Of a stretch of 64,000 bases of DNA, positions 1 through 7,497 are shown one piece after another. This DNA comes from Nitrospira defluvii (GTDB lineage Bacteria; Nitrospirota; Nitrospiria; Nitrospirales; Nitrospiraceae), in the NCBI GenBank assembly GCA_011525625.1, contig WYAX01000004.1, positions 1 to 64,000 on the forward strand, given 5' to 3'. Under the pieces are notes generated by a model, which was not told where the DNA came from, searched no databases, and saw only the letters and a program-made list of their open reading frames with translations. Both the position numbers and the translations under genes were made by a program. Position 1 is the stretch's first letter. The number at the start of each line of letters is the position of its first letter.

Positions 1-676
1 AGGCCTGATTGGCGAGAATGTTGCGGTCGGCAAGAAACAGGATGCGCGGCTGCCTCGATGGCTCGCGGCTGAGATTCCATCGGCTGTGGAACAGTTTCCA
101 CGCAATCTGGAAGGCGATGAACGTCTTGCCCGTGCCGGTCGCCAGCGTCAGGAGGATACGCGGCTTGCCCGCGGCGATAGCCTCCAACACCCGCTCGACC
201 GCGATGTCCTGATAGTAGCGGCCCGGGTGCGAGCCGCCTTTGTCCTCGAACGGTACCGTAGCAAAACGATCGCGCCAGGTATCGCGCTTGGCGAAGGTCA
301 GTGTCCAGAGTTCGTCCGGGGTGGGATAGTTGGGCCACTCCCCTTCCTTCCCCGTCTCCCTATCGATGCCGTAGAGACCTTGGCCATTTGTGGCATAGGT
401 GAAGCGGACCGACAGTTTTTCCGCATACTGCTTCGCCTGCGCCACACCCTCGGTCAACGCCTCGTTCAAGGCCTTGGCCTCAATGACGGCGAGCTTGTGG
501 TTGCGATAGACCAGCACATAGTCGGCGATCAGCGGTTTCGACCGACGCCCCAAGCCTTCGATGCGGCCCGGCGTGATGGGATACTCCCGCAGCACGCGGC
601 TTCCTTCCACCACGCCCCAGCCCGCCGCCTTGAGGGCAGGATCGATATGCTCGGCTCTGGTCTCGGCTTCGTTCAT
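1..676 (-). CDS. hsdR: Type I restriction enzyme R subunit, 5' part (runs off left edge)
   Basis: This is the ATP-dependent translocase and nuclease subunit of a type I restriction-modification enzyme, acting with HsdM and HsdS in the cytoplasm. Only the first 225 codons are present. Residues 1-70 hold the N-terminal nuclease region: Asp52 followed by a Glu66-Ala-Lys68 triplet fits the PD-(D/E)xK motif. A Walker A loop (LATGTGKT) near residue 180 opens the helicase part. The ATG overlaps the TGA of the upstream doc gene by 4 bp, so the two are probably translationally coupled. A damaged second copy of this N-terminus lies at 2442-2657. Family assignment is secure; whether the rest is intact cannot be seen. 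Confidence 0.9.
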   Translation of the reverse strand, partial: MNEAETRAEHIDPALKAAGWGVVEGSRVLREYPITPGRIEGLGRRSKPLIADYVLVYRNHKLAVIEAKALNEALTEGVAQAKQYAEKLSVRFTYATNGQGLYGIDRETGKEGEWPNYPTPDELWTLTFAKRDTWRDRFATVPFEDKGGSHPGRYYQDIAVERVLEAIAAGKPRILLTLATGTGKTFIAFQIAWKLFHSRWNLSREPSRQPRILFLADRNILANQA

Positions 677-1125
677 GACACGTCTTCGTTGTTGCCGCAA
701 ATCGCAGTAAAGATTTTTAGCTTCAAAGCTTCGTCATCCTCATCGCCACGAAGAACAGCGTCAATCCATTCTCCGAGCAATTCCTTCGAAATGCTCCCAG
801 CAGCAACGTGGTAACTAATATTTTCCGATTCCTGAATAAAGCCATCGATGCTTCGTAGATAACCATTCAAGAGCAGCATCTGAGCACAAAGCGAGATGGC
901 GATGCGTTTATTGCCGTCTTCGAAGCAATGAAACTTACAGGCACAGAAAAACAAATGCGTCAGCTTGGCATCAAACGTTGGATAATAATCGTCATTCTGA
1001 ATATGTTCGAGCACTGCCTCTAGCTTGCCGATATCGAGCTGGCCTAATGTGCCGCCGCCGCTGACTTCCACAGTTTTGCTGTGAACCTGAATCGCTTGAT
1101 CCAGAGTTAGATACACCCAAGCCAT
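673..1125 (-). CDS. doc: Doc/Fic-type toxin (death-on-curing family)
   Basis: A 150-aa Fic-fold protein of the Doc size class. The Fic signature is complete: His66-Cys-Phe-Glu-Asp-Gly71-Asn72-Lys-Arg74. Fic proteins transfer a phosphate-containing group to target proteins, and Doc itself phosphorylates EF-Tu; which reaction this one performs is unknown. It has Gly-Asn in the motif where phage P1 Doc has Ala-Asn, so AMP transfer is also possible. It sits between a DNA-binding gene (1-bp overlap, TAATG) and hsdR (4-bp overlap), inside the restriction operon. No small Phd-like antitoxin is present; the 341-aa upstream protein is the only obvious candidate partner. Confidence 0.85.
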   Translation of the reverse strand: MAWVYLTLDQAIQVHSKTVEVSGGGTLGQLDIGKLEAVLEHIQNDDYYPTFDAKLTHLFFCACKFHCFEDGNKRIAISLCAQMLLLNGYLRSIDGFIQESENISYHVAAGSISKELLGEWIDAVLRGDEDDEALKLKIFTAICGNNEDVS

Positions 1126-2150
1126 TATTGTCGTTCTTTGAGACGCTTCATCACATCTTTGGCTTCTTCCAAACGCTCAGCTAATTCCTTGCTCTTCTCT
1201 CCGAGAAACCGCTCGAACTCATCACGCTGGAGCGGAGTGACATACTCCTGAAGCTGAAGATGCAAGGCGTCTCGAAACGCAAGATCACGGCTGGCCATTT
1301 TATTGCGCGCTTTCTCAACCAATGGCTTCCAATGCGCCTGTTTTTCAAAAGCCACAAACAAGGCGTCCACTTCCCAGGAAGTGAGCCTTCGTCCCTTGGA
1401 TCTGAATTCCTGTACCAGGGCATCCGCGAAACCGGCTTCGTACGCAGCAATCAAATCCAGCACTTCCGAATAAAACGTGTCCCGAACACTGGCGCGCTTG
1501 TCCAACCGCAGCACACGTCGATACACCTGAGCCTTCTCGCGAAAAATGCTCACATAGATTTTGTCTGTATAGAGGGAGTATTTGAAATTGCCCATATCGA
1601 CGCAATCCTTCAGTGCGTCCGTAAACTGCTTGCGGTAGTTCTCTTCGATGAAGGCCGAGTGGATAAAATCTTCGTCGCGCTGGTTGATATACTTCGTGCC
1701 ACCTCCGGTACGCCGGTTGATCGTGTCAATGACGATGTCTAGAATGGCCTTGCGCAACAGGCCGGCACGCTCGGACTCCGTCATCAACATGGCCAGATTA
1801 AGAAAGGCACGAAAATCAAGCACGCCCAGCCGAACTGTCTTTGCGGTGATCCCGAAATTGGTTTCGGGATCACCCGCATCCTGAACTGCTAACTTCAATG
1901 ATTTCAGCCGGTTACCGGTTACCACCTCATACCCGTTTCGGGCCAGTTCTTCGGCATTCTGCTCCAAATAGTTCTCCACCGTGCGAAGCGTGACCTCAAA
2001 AAACACCGCCACCTGCTCCTTGAGGACAACGGTCTTGCCTTCAAACGGAATGCCCCGAATACCCGCCGCCTTTTCAATTTCAGCAAGGGCATACGGGTTG
2101 TTCAGAATGTTCTGCCGATCAATCGCCGAATTGGTGAGGTCTTTGGCCAT
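1125..2150 (-). CDS. DNA-binding protein of the Doc/RM module
   Basis: A 341-aa protein of the kind annotated simply as DNA-binding protein next to Fic/Doc genes in type I RM loci. Residues about 40-80 look like a helix-turn-helix region (VAVFFEVTLRTVENYLEQ). A central part (LDIVIDTINRRTGGGTKYINQRD) is strongly conserved in my recollection of this family. The C-terminal third is helical and charged. The ATG is preceded by AGGA at good spacing. A 21-bp perfect inverted repeat lies 56 bp upstream and could be its operator. Plausible roles are regulator of the locus or antitoxin to Doc; neither is shown by the sequence. Confidence 0.65.
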   Translation of the reverse strand: MAKDLTNSAIDRQNILNNPYALAEIEKAAGIRGIPFEGKTVVLKEQVAVFFEVTLRTVENYLEQNAEELARNGYEVVTGNRLKSLKLAVQDAGDPETNFGITAKTVRLGVLDFRAFLNLAMLMTESERAGLLRKAILDIVIDTINRRTGGGTKYINQRDEDFIHSAFIEENYRKQFTDALKDCVDMGNFKYSLYTDKIYVSIFREKAQVYRRVLRLDKRASVRDTFYSEVLDLIAAYEAGFADALVQEFRSKGRRLTSWEVDALFVAFEKQAHWKPLVEKARNKMASRDLAFRDALHLQLQEYVTPLQRDEFERFLGEKSKELAERLEEAKDVMKRLKERQ

Positions 2151-2205
2151 AGTCTGATTCCTGCAGTGCTTTAGATAAAATCCGACGCAGCAGTGACTTC
2201 TTCCG

Positions 2206-2226
2206 ACTGTGCAAATTTTGCACAGT
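2206..2226. promoter_or_regulatory. 21-bp perfect inverted repeat (candidate operator)
   Basis: Arms ACTGTGCAAA and TTTGCACAGT flank a single central T. All ten arm pairs match. It lies 56 bp upstream of the ATG at 2150, where a repressor would overlap a promoter. The symmetry and AT-rich centre look like a dimeric regulator site rather than a terminator. The binding protein is unknown; the product of the adjacent DNA-binding gene is the first candidate. Confidence 0.5.
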
Positions 2227-2374
2227 GCCCATCATCAACGCGCCTCGGAGAAACACATTGTCGGCATGTTAGGCGAAAATCAAACGTTCCCATCCAACAG
2301 TTGGACTATCTGCTCCTGTGATAACTTGATCCTCTCGTTCCAACCGCACTTCGGATGCGATGGCCATCGTTTTG

Positions 2375-2399
2375 AACTGCTAAGCAATCCTTAGCAGTT
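2375..2399. other. Perfect 10-bp stem-loop between RM gene fragments
   Basis: AACTGCTAAG and CTTAGCAGTT flank the loop CAATC. On the minus strand it follows the end of the hsdR'/hsdS' fragment (stop at 2442) and precedes the next gene (ATG at 2150). It has no T-run, so it is a weak intrinsic terminator; it might instead be a protein site or part of a remnant of another gene. The 290 bases from 2151 to 2441 hold no intact reading frame. Confidence 0.4.
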
Positions 2400-2441
2400 G
2401 CCTGTTTTCGAAAGTCCATCACATCTCCCGTAGGTTCGTCA

Positions 2442-2657
2442 TCAGAGATTCCCGCTGAAGCCTGGTGCAGCAGCGATTTCTTCAACTCGTTCAGCGCGGT
2501 GAGCTTGTGGCTCCGATACACGAGCCCACCCGCAGCCTTCGATGCGACCGAGCGTGATGGGATACTCGCGCAGCACGCAGCTCCCCTCCACCACACCCCA
2601 GCCCGCCGCCTTAAGGGCAGGATCGATATCCTCGACGTTAGTGTCGGCTTCGTTCAT
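2442..2657 (-). pseudogene. Chimeric remnant: hsdR N-terminus joined to hsdS C-terminus
   Basis: A 71-codon open frame that starts like the intact hsdR at 676 (MNEAD... IDPALKAAGWGVVEG) and ends in FSGNL-stop, like the hsdS terminus FSGKL-stop at 3745. Within the hsdR part about 29 bases are missing after codon 41, shifting the frame. The hsdR-like DNA then passes into hsdS-like DNA at the shared string AAGCTC, which both intact genes contain (CACAAGCTCGCCG in hsdR, CAGAAGCTCGCCG in hsdS). One further base is missing near the end, restoring the final frame. The ATG overlaps the rhuM stop by 4 bp, exactly as the intact hsdR overlaps doc. It is a deletion scar, probably not a functional product. 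Confidence 0.8.
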
Positions 2658-3736
2658 GGCTGCTTCTTCTTCGACGCCTTCGGCTTCTTTGGTTTCCGCT
2701 CGACACGAACTCCGGGCCTCGGCATCTTTTGAAGATGTTTCGCGGCCTGCTCAAAATCACGATCGACACGACGTGGCTGCGCATCCACAATCGCCCGGTA
2801 CTGATCATACTCCTGCTCGGCTTTTGCCTTGGCCGACTCAGCAGAGATCGTCCCTGCATGACCCAATAGCTCGCGCCCGGACAGCCTCAAAAATTCGTCC
2901 AGCTTCGCAATCCAGTCCCGCATTGTCATCGGCCTGCGATTGAGCGCCTGCAGCTCGGCAAACTCCAAATAGGCATTCACAATCAGGTTCAGTGCACGCA
3001 GCTCATGTTCGGTCAGATAGTTTTTCGCGACCGAGACATCGTCCTTCCGGATAATCCCGCCAGGGCGCGTGGTGGTCAGACCCATGAGCGGCTTGGTCGC
3101 GTCCGCCCGCTGATGGATCACCTCCGCCGCCGTGTGCCCATGTGTGGCCCAATGCATCTTGTTCTGCACAGTGGCAAAGAATTGTTGAGAGATCTCGACG
3201 TTCGCCTGGTAGTCCACGCTCGTCGCATAGATATCGAGCACTTTCTGATAAAACCGCCGCTCCGACGAGCGGATATCCCGTATGCGCTCCAGCAGCTCAT
3301 CGAAGTAGTCCGTCTGTCCCTCGCCCGGCGGATTCTTCAGCCGCTCGTCGTCCATCGTGAAACCCTTGACGAGATACTCGTTCAACCGTGCCGTTGCCCA
3401 CTGGCGGAACTGCGTCCCCCGATGACTGCGGACTCGATAACCGACGGCGAGAATGGCGGGAAGATTGTAGTGCTCGATATCGCGGGTCACCTGCCGCGTC
3501 CCCTCAGATCGAACTATTCGGAATTTCCGAATAGTTGCCGTGGCAGCTAATTCGCCCTCGGTGTAGATGCCTTTGAGGTGTTCGTTAACAGTCGGCACGG
3601 TGATTTGAAATAGCTCCGCGATCTGCGCCTGGGGCAGCCAGATCGTGTCATCCTCAAAGCGGCACTGAATACGTGTGCGGCCATCTTCTGTTTGATAGAG
3701 AATGATCGAAGATTGGGGTGATGTCTCGTCAGGCAT
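2654..3736 (-). CDS. rhuM: RhuM-family protein
   Basis: A 360-aa member of the RhuM (virulence protein) family, common as a passenger inside type I RM operons; its biochemical role is not established. The N-terminal 60 residues (DDTIWLPQAQIAELFQITVPTV) look like a DNA-binding helix-turn-helix. The family core ATIRKFRIV...EHYNLPAILAVGYRVRSHRGTQFRQWA is intact. The C-terminus is Lys-rich (KPKKPKASKKKQP). AGGA precedes the ATG, 8 bp after hsdS. The gene contains a 25-bp perfect palindrome at 3512-3536. Its stop overlaps the ATG of the hsdR-like fragment, suggesting the original order hsdM-hsdS-rhuM-hsdR. Confidence 0.85.
   Translation of the reverse strand: MPDETSPQSSIILYQTEDGRTRIQCRFEDDTIWLPQAQIAELFQITVPTVNEHLKGIYTEGELAATATIRKFRIVRSEGTRQVTRDIEHYNLPAILAVGYRVRSHRGTQFRQWATARLNEYLVKGFTMDDERLKNPPGEGQTDYFDELLERIRDIRSSERRFYQKVLDIYATSVDYQANVEISQQFFATVQNKMHWATHGHTAAEVIHQRADATKPLMGLTTTRPGGIIRKDDVSVAKNYLTEHELRALNLIVNAYLEFAELQALNRRPMTMRDWIAKLDEFLRLSGRELLGHAGTISAESAKAKAEQEYDQYRAIVDAQPRRVDRDFEQAAKHLQKMPRPGVRVERKPKKPKASKKKQP
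3512..3536. promoter_or_regulatory. 25-bp perfect palindrome inside rhuM
   Basis: Arms AACTATTCGGAA and TTCCGAATAGTT flank one T; all 12 pairs match. On the coding strand it specifies the conserved residues TIRKFRIV. It could be an internal operator or an RNA hairpin. It might also be partly a by-product of codon choice for a conserved peptide, though nothing forces synonymous positions to be symmetric. Confidence 0.5.
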
Positions 3737-3744
3737 TGTGAGTC

Positions 3745-4953
3745 CTAGAGTTTTCCGCTGAAGGCCTGATGCAGCAGCGACTTCTTCAACTCATCCAGCG
3801 CGGCGAGCTTTTGCCGGCAGATGAATTCGAGGCGTTGGGTCTCCGCATCGAGGTCGTTGAGCTTGGAAACAACGGCTTGTTGTTCGGAAGTCGATGTTGA
3901 AAATGAGACTACAACTTCGCCGATCTTCGTCGGCGAGGTGTGGCGAACCTTCACGCCTGAGGCACTGTCGTGAATCGCTTTTCGGACCTCCTGCGTATTG
4001 AAAACGTAAAAGAAAAACTCGTTCACCCAAGGAACGGAAGGCTTCTGCGTGACTAAGCCAAGCCGCTGATTATGCAAAAACTTGTCGGACTCCGGCACGA
4101 TGATTGGGCTACCGAGGAGTCCGGCGGCTTGCTCGGTCATTGCAACCAGTAGGTCGCCTTTGCTGAGAACGTAATCTCTCGGAATTGGGCCAGTGTAGTA
4201 CTTTTGCTTTTCGCCACGGTCACGGTAACCTCCATTTTCGTAGAAGTTGCCGGGTGTGAGTACGACGTAATCTCCTTCGCTAGAGAAGAACTCGCCTTCG
4301 AACGCGTAGCCGTGCTTGATATCGCAAAGCTCAGAAAGCTGCCTCTCCTCCCACCCCTTCCCCCGCTGAGTGAAGATGGATTGCAGGTGGCTTTCGAAGA
4401 GGGCGCGGGCATTGCGGAGGTTCTGTTCGGCGTTGGCGGTGGCGCGAGCGAGGCCGTCAAATGCTTCGTCTAGGATGCCGACGATGCGTTGTTGTTCAGA
4501 GAGAGGTGGAATGGGAATCGATAACGCACCAAGTTTGGTCGCATTGAAACCACCCTGTGCACTACCAGCAGAACCTTCCTTGATGGACTTCCAATACCCG
4601 TTGGTCTGAAAAAACAACGATACAAACTGGGGTAGCAGCTGCTTATCGAGCAATCGGAGCCGAATGAGATAGGATGCACACACCGCTACTGGAGCATCAT
4701 TCACGAGAAAGCTTTTTCCGGTGGTTGCTCCGGTTCGCGCGAAGACAATATCTCCGTTCGTTAATCGATATTTTGGCAGGTCAGGAGCTCCAATTTTGCA
4801 GTAGGGCACGCTGCCCCAATCAACACGGTCACCTTGAATATCCGTAATACGAAGGAAGCGAGGCCCAATTGATTCGTTTGATGCGCTTTCGGTGTAGCCG
4901 TAGCTGATGGCTGACACTTCGCCAAGCGTTTTGGTCTGCCACCCATTCTTCAT
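3745..4953 (-). CDS. hsdS: Type I restriction enzyme specificity subunit
   Basis: A 402-aa HsdS of full length with two target-recognition domains, each reading half of a bipartite DNA site. TRD1 spans about residues 1-150 and TRD2 about 200-355. The two conserved helical spacers are visible: IPPLSEQQRIVGILDEAFDGL in the middle and TSEQQAVVSKLNDLD...KLAALDELKKSLLHQ at the end. The ATG overlaps the hsdM stop by 4 bp. A diverged copy of its last about 60 bases lies at 2442-2500, in the chimeric remnant. Confidence 0.93.
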   Translation of the reverse strand: MKNGWQTKTLGEVSAISYGYTESASNESIGPRFLRITDIQGDRVDWGSVPYCKIGAPDLPKYRLTNGDIVFARTGATTGKSFLVNDAPVAVCASYLIRLRLLDKQLLPQFVSLFFQTNGYWKSIKEGSAGSAQGGFNATKLGALSIPIPPLSEQQRIVGILDEAFDGLARATANAEQNLRNARALFESHLQSIFTQRGKGWEERQLSELCDIKHGYAFEGEFFSSEGDYVVLTPGNFYENGGYRDRGEKQKYYTGPIPRDYVLSKGDLLVAMTEQAAGLLGSPIIVPESDKFLHNQRLGLVTQKPSVPWVNEFFFYVFNTQEVRKAIHDSASGVKVRHTSPTKIGEVVVSFSTSTSEQQAVVSKLNDLDAETQRLEFICRQKLAALDELKKSLLHQAFSGKL

Positions 4954-6431
4954 TTCAGCAACGCCCTGATATTCCCCAGCACCTCCGTGCTCTCGGCATC
5001 CAGTGCGGCGATCTCGTCCATGATTTCCTTTGGGCTACGGTGCGTCACGACCTCGCCGCCGTTGGGGTTCTTCACCGAGAGATCGAACGTGGTCTGGTCG
5101 ATGTCCTTCGCGTTGATACTCCAACTCTTTAGCGAATCGGCTGAAGTCTTTTGGAACTTCACAAACTCCTTGAGATCGTCGTCATTCAGCGGGTTGGTTT
5201 TGCCGAGGCTGCGGCCTGGGTCGAGCTGGTAGTACCAAATCTTTCCGGCCTGCCCTGAGCCCGGTCGAAGGGTTGGCGCGCCCTTCTCAAAGAACAGCAC
5301 CACGGTCTTCACCCCCGCGCCCTGGAACGTACCGCCGGGACAATCGAGCACCGTGTGGAGGTTGCAGCTTTCCAGCAGCAGCTTCCTCAGACTCACCGAT
5401 GCGTTGTCGGTATTGGAGAGAAAGGTATTCTTGATGACCACACCACCACGCCCACCCGCCTTCAGGCTCTTGATGAAATGTTGCAGGAATAGAAAGGCCG
5501 TCTCGCCGGTGCGGATCGGAAAGTTCTGCTGCACTTCCTTCCGTTCCTTGCCGCCGAAGGGCGGGTTGGCGAGCACCACGTCGTAGCGGTCTTTCTCCTG
5601 AATGTCGGCCAGATTTTCCGTAAGCGTGTTGGTGTGGATGATGTTCGGCGCTTCGATGCCATGCAGGATCATGTTCATGATCGCGATGACATAGGCGAGC
5701 GACTTCTTCTCTTTTCCGTAGAAAGTCTTTTCCTGAAGTGTCTTAAGATCTTTCGTGGAGAGGTCGCCCTTGGAGGTCAGGTAGTCGTACCCCTCGCACA
5801 AAAAGCCCGCCGACCCGCAGGCCCCGTCGTAGATGCGCTCACCAAGCTTCGGCTTGACCACCTGTACCATGGCGCGAATGAGCGGGCGCGGCGTGTAGTA
5901 CTCGCCGCCATTACGCCCGGCGTTGCCCATGTTCTTGATCTTGGCTTCGTAGAGGTGGGAGAGTTCGTGTTTCTCTTTCTGTGAGCGGAACCGCAGCTCG
6001 TCGATGTGGTCGATGATCTCGCGCAGGTTGTAGCCGCTCTGGATCTTGTTTTTGATCTCGCCGAAGATTTCGCCGATCTTGTACTCGATGGTGTTCGGCC
6101 CGCTGGCCTTCTGTTTGAAACTGTGCAGGTAGGGAAAGAGCTTCAGGTTGACGAACTCGGTCAAGTCGCTGCCGGTGAGAGAGACATCGTGATCGAGCTT
6201 GCCGTCTTTGCCCTTCGGCGCAGCCCAGCTTTCCCAGCGAAAGGGCTTCTCCAGGATGAAACTGTAGCGCTTGCCTTCGAGCTTGGCCTCGTCGGCCTTA
6301 TCCTGCTCCAGCGCGTCGAGGTACTTCAGAAACAGCAGCCACGACGTCTGTTCGGTATAGTCCAGCTCCGTCGTGCAGCCCGCTTCCTTCCAGAGCACGT
6401 CGTCGATATTTTTAAATGCTTGTTCGAACAT
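4950..6431 (-). CDS. hsdM: Type I restriction enzyme methylase subunit
   Basis: A 493-aa N6-adenine methyltransferase subunit that methylates the site read by HsdS. Residues 1-130 are the HsdM N-terminal helical domain (MFEQAFKNIDDVLWKEAG). SAM motif I is DGACGSAGF and the catalytic motif is NPPFGG. The ATG at 6431 is chosen because GGAGAG sits 7 bases before it and because homologues start MFEQAF. Eight extra residues (LRPGSGQA) interrupt FFEKGAPT/GKIWYYQLDPG near residue 392; they are encoded by a short dispersed repeat and keep the frame. First gene of the RM operon. Confidence 0.93.
   Translation of the reverse strand: MFEQAFKNIDDVLWKEAGCTTELDYTEQTSWLLFLKYLDALEQDKADEAKLEGKRYSFILEKPFRWESWAAPKGKDGKLDHDVSLTGSDLTEFVNLKLFPYLHSFKQKASGPNTIEYKIGEIFGEIKNKIQSGYNLREIIDHIDELRFRSQKEKHELSHLYEAKIKNMGNAGRNGGEYYTPRPLIRAMVQVVKPKLGERIYDGACGSAGFLCEGYDYLTSKGDLSTKDLKTLQEKTFYGKEKKSLAYVIAIMNMILHGIEAPNIIHTNTLTENLADIQEKDRYDVVLANPPFGGKERKEVQQNFPIRTGETAFLFLQHFIKSLKAGGRGGVVIKNTFLSNTDNASVSLRKLLLESCNLHTVLDCPGGTFQGAGVKTVVLFFEKGAPTLRPGSGQAGKIWYYQLDPGRSLGKTNPLNDDDLKEFVKFQKTSADSLKSWSINAKDIDQTTFDLSVKNPNGGEVVTHRSPKEIMDEIAALDAESTEVLGNIRALLK
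5247..5275. repeat. Short dispersed repeat inserted in frame in hsdM
   Basis: The plus strand reads GCCTGCCCTGAGCCC followed by GGTCGAAGGG. This matches the CCTTCGACnGGCTCAGG-type repeat I recall in many environmental genomes, where it appears inside genes as LRPSTGSGQA-like peptides. Here it adds about 24 bases to hsdM without shifting the frame. No second copy was noticed in this window. Confidence 0.6.
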
Positions 6432-6610
6432 GAAGACTCTCTCCACCAGACACAATTACGCCATTGTGCGCCGCAGGATACCCGTTTCTTCTCCTTTATT
6501 CACTCGCGTTTTTACCGGCCAATGCGGCTGGTGGGTGCCTAGGGATTGAGGATCGTCGCTCCTCGTTCGTGACGCGTCGTTCGCTGGAATCGGGGACGGC
6601 ATGGGCTGCT

Positions 6611-6988
6611 TCAGCGCTTGCTTCCGACTCCTCCCCCCAACGGCGCAAACGGCACGGTCGGATTGAACTCATTGATCGGGTTCAGCGGATTCTCCGGCCG
6701 GTACCGATTGATGGGGTTGAAGGGATTGTTCGGGTTGAACTGATTGATCGGATTGGCGGGGTTGCCGGGGTCGAATTGGTTGATCGGATTAAACGGGTTT
6801 GCCGGGTCGTAGGCGTTGATGGGATTGAGCGGGTTGGTGGACTGGTACTGGTTGATGGGATTGAAGATGTTGAAGTCGCGCTGGTACTTTTCGTCGAACC
6901 CCGGCTCCGCCCGACCCGTCCCAATCATCGACGCGAGCCAGAGCATTCCGCCAATGATCGCTGTCGTCCGCACCTGAGCCTGTCGCAT
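6611..6988 (-). CDS. Secreted NPxNPIN-repeat protein
   Basis: A 125-aa predicted exported protein of unknown function. The start at 6988 follows AGGGAGGC and gives a signal peptide (MRQAQVRTTAIIGGMLWLASMIGTGRAEP) with cleavage likely after GRA. The mature part is almost entirely an 11-residue repeat with consensus NPxNPINQFxP, about eight copies, ending NPTVPFAPLGGGVGSKR. The asparagine/proline-rich repeats suggest an extended surface or periplasmic structure. A mutated copy of its C-terminal 30 codons lies at 8560-8656, so this family has been duplicated locally. Confidence 0.6.
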   Translation of the reverse strand: MRQAQVRTTAIIGGMLWLASMIGTGRAEPGFDEKYQRDFNIFNPINQYQSTNPLNPINAYDPANPFNPINQFDPGNPANPINQFNPNNPFNPINRYRPENPLNPINEFNPTVPFAPLGGGVGSKR

Positions 6989-7160
6989 GGCCGCCTCCCT
7001 TGTCCCGGTTTCCATCCTATCGGGCAGCCTACACCACGACCGTGACATCCGGGGTCACAACTAGACGCGAAAGGCCACAGACACTATTTGGAGCGGTGGG
7101 GGACTACTAGAAGTTTGCGGTTGAAACGGTGAGTCTGGAGTGTCAGAGGGAAAGGAGGGC

Positions 7161-7497
7161 TCACTTTTTTGGTGACTTTGGCTTGAGCATCTGTCGGATT
7201 TGCTTTTTGAGCTCTGGAAGATCTCGCTCCACTACCGCCCAGACTTCTGCCAGATCGACCCCCAGATAGTCATGCACCAAAACATGACGCATCGTAATGA
7301 TCTGGGGCCAGGGAACTTGCGAGTGAGTTTTACGAAAGGCAGGGGTGAGCTTACTGGCGGCTTCGCCGATAATTTGAATGTGGTGAATCATCCAGGTGTG
7401 GACCAATTCATCTTCCTCGAAGAGGCGGCGTCGCATACCGATCTATCTTTTTGATTGCGTCGAGAATGTCCTGCAGGCGGTCTCGGTCATCCCTCAT
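7161..7497 (-). pseudogene. hepT: HepT-like HEPN toxin, frameshifted
   Basis: HepT is the HEPN RNase toxin of the MntA/HepT system. The N-terminus begins at 7497 (MRDDRDRLQDILDAIKKIDRYAT), overlapping the mntA stop by 4 bp. The rest (FEEDELVHTWMIHHIQIIGEAA...) is in another frame, with the switch near 7436. The full span is 337 bases, one more than a multiple of three, so a single-base change would restore it. The HEPN catalytic motif RHVLVHDY (Rx4HxY) is intact in the downstream frame, and an internal ATG at 7436 could give a 91-aa product lacking the first helix. A base-calling error is the alternative. Confidence 0.7.

Noticed and set aside
1-6431. Prophage or integrative element carrying the RM/doc genes
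   Set aside because: No integrase, phage structural gene, attachment repeat or tRNA was seen; the genes form a normal type I RM operon with passengers.
6640-6880. Regular 33-bp direct repeats resembling a CRISPR array
   Set aside because: The period is a multiple of three, units are adjacent without unrelated spacers, and they encode the NPxNPIN peptide repeat after a signal peptide.
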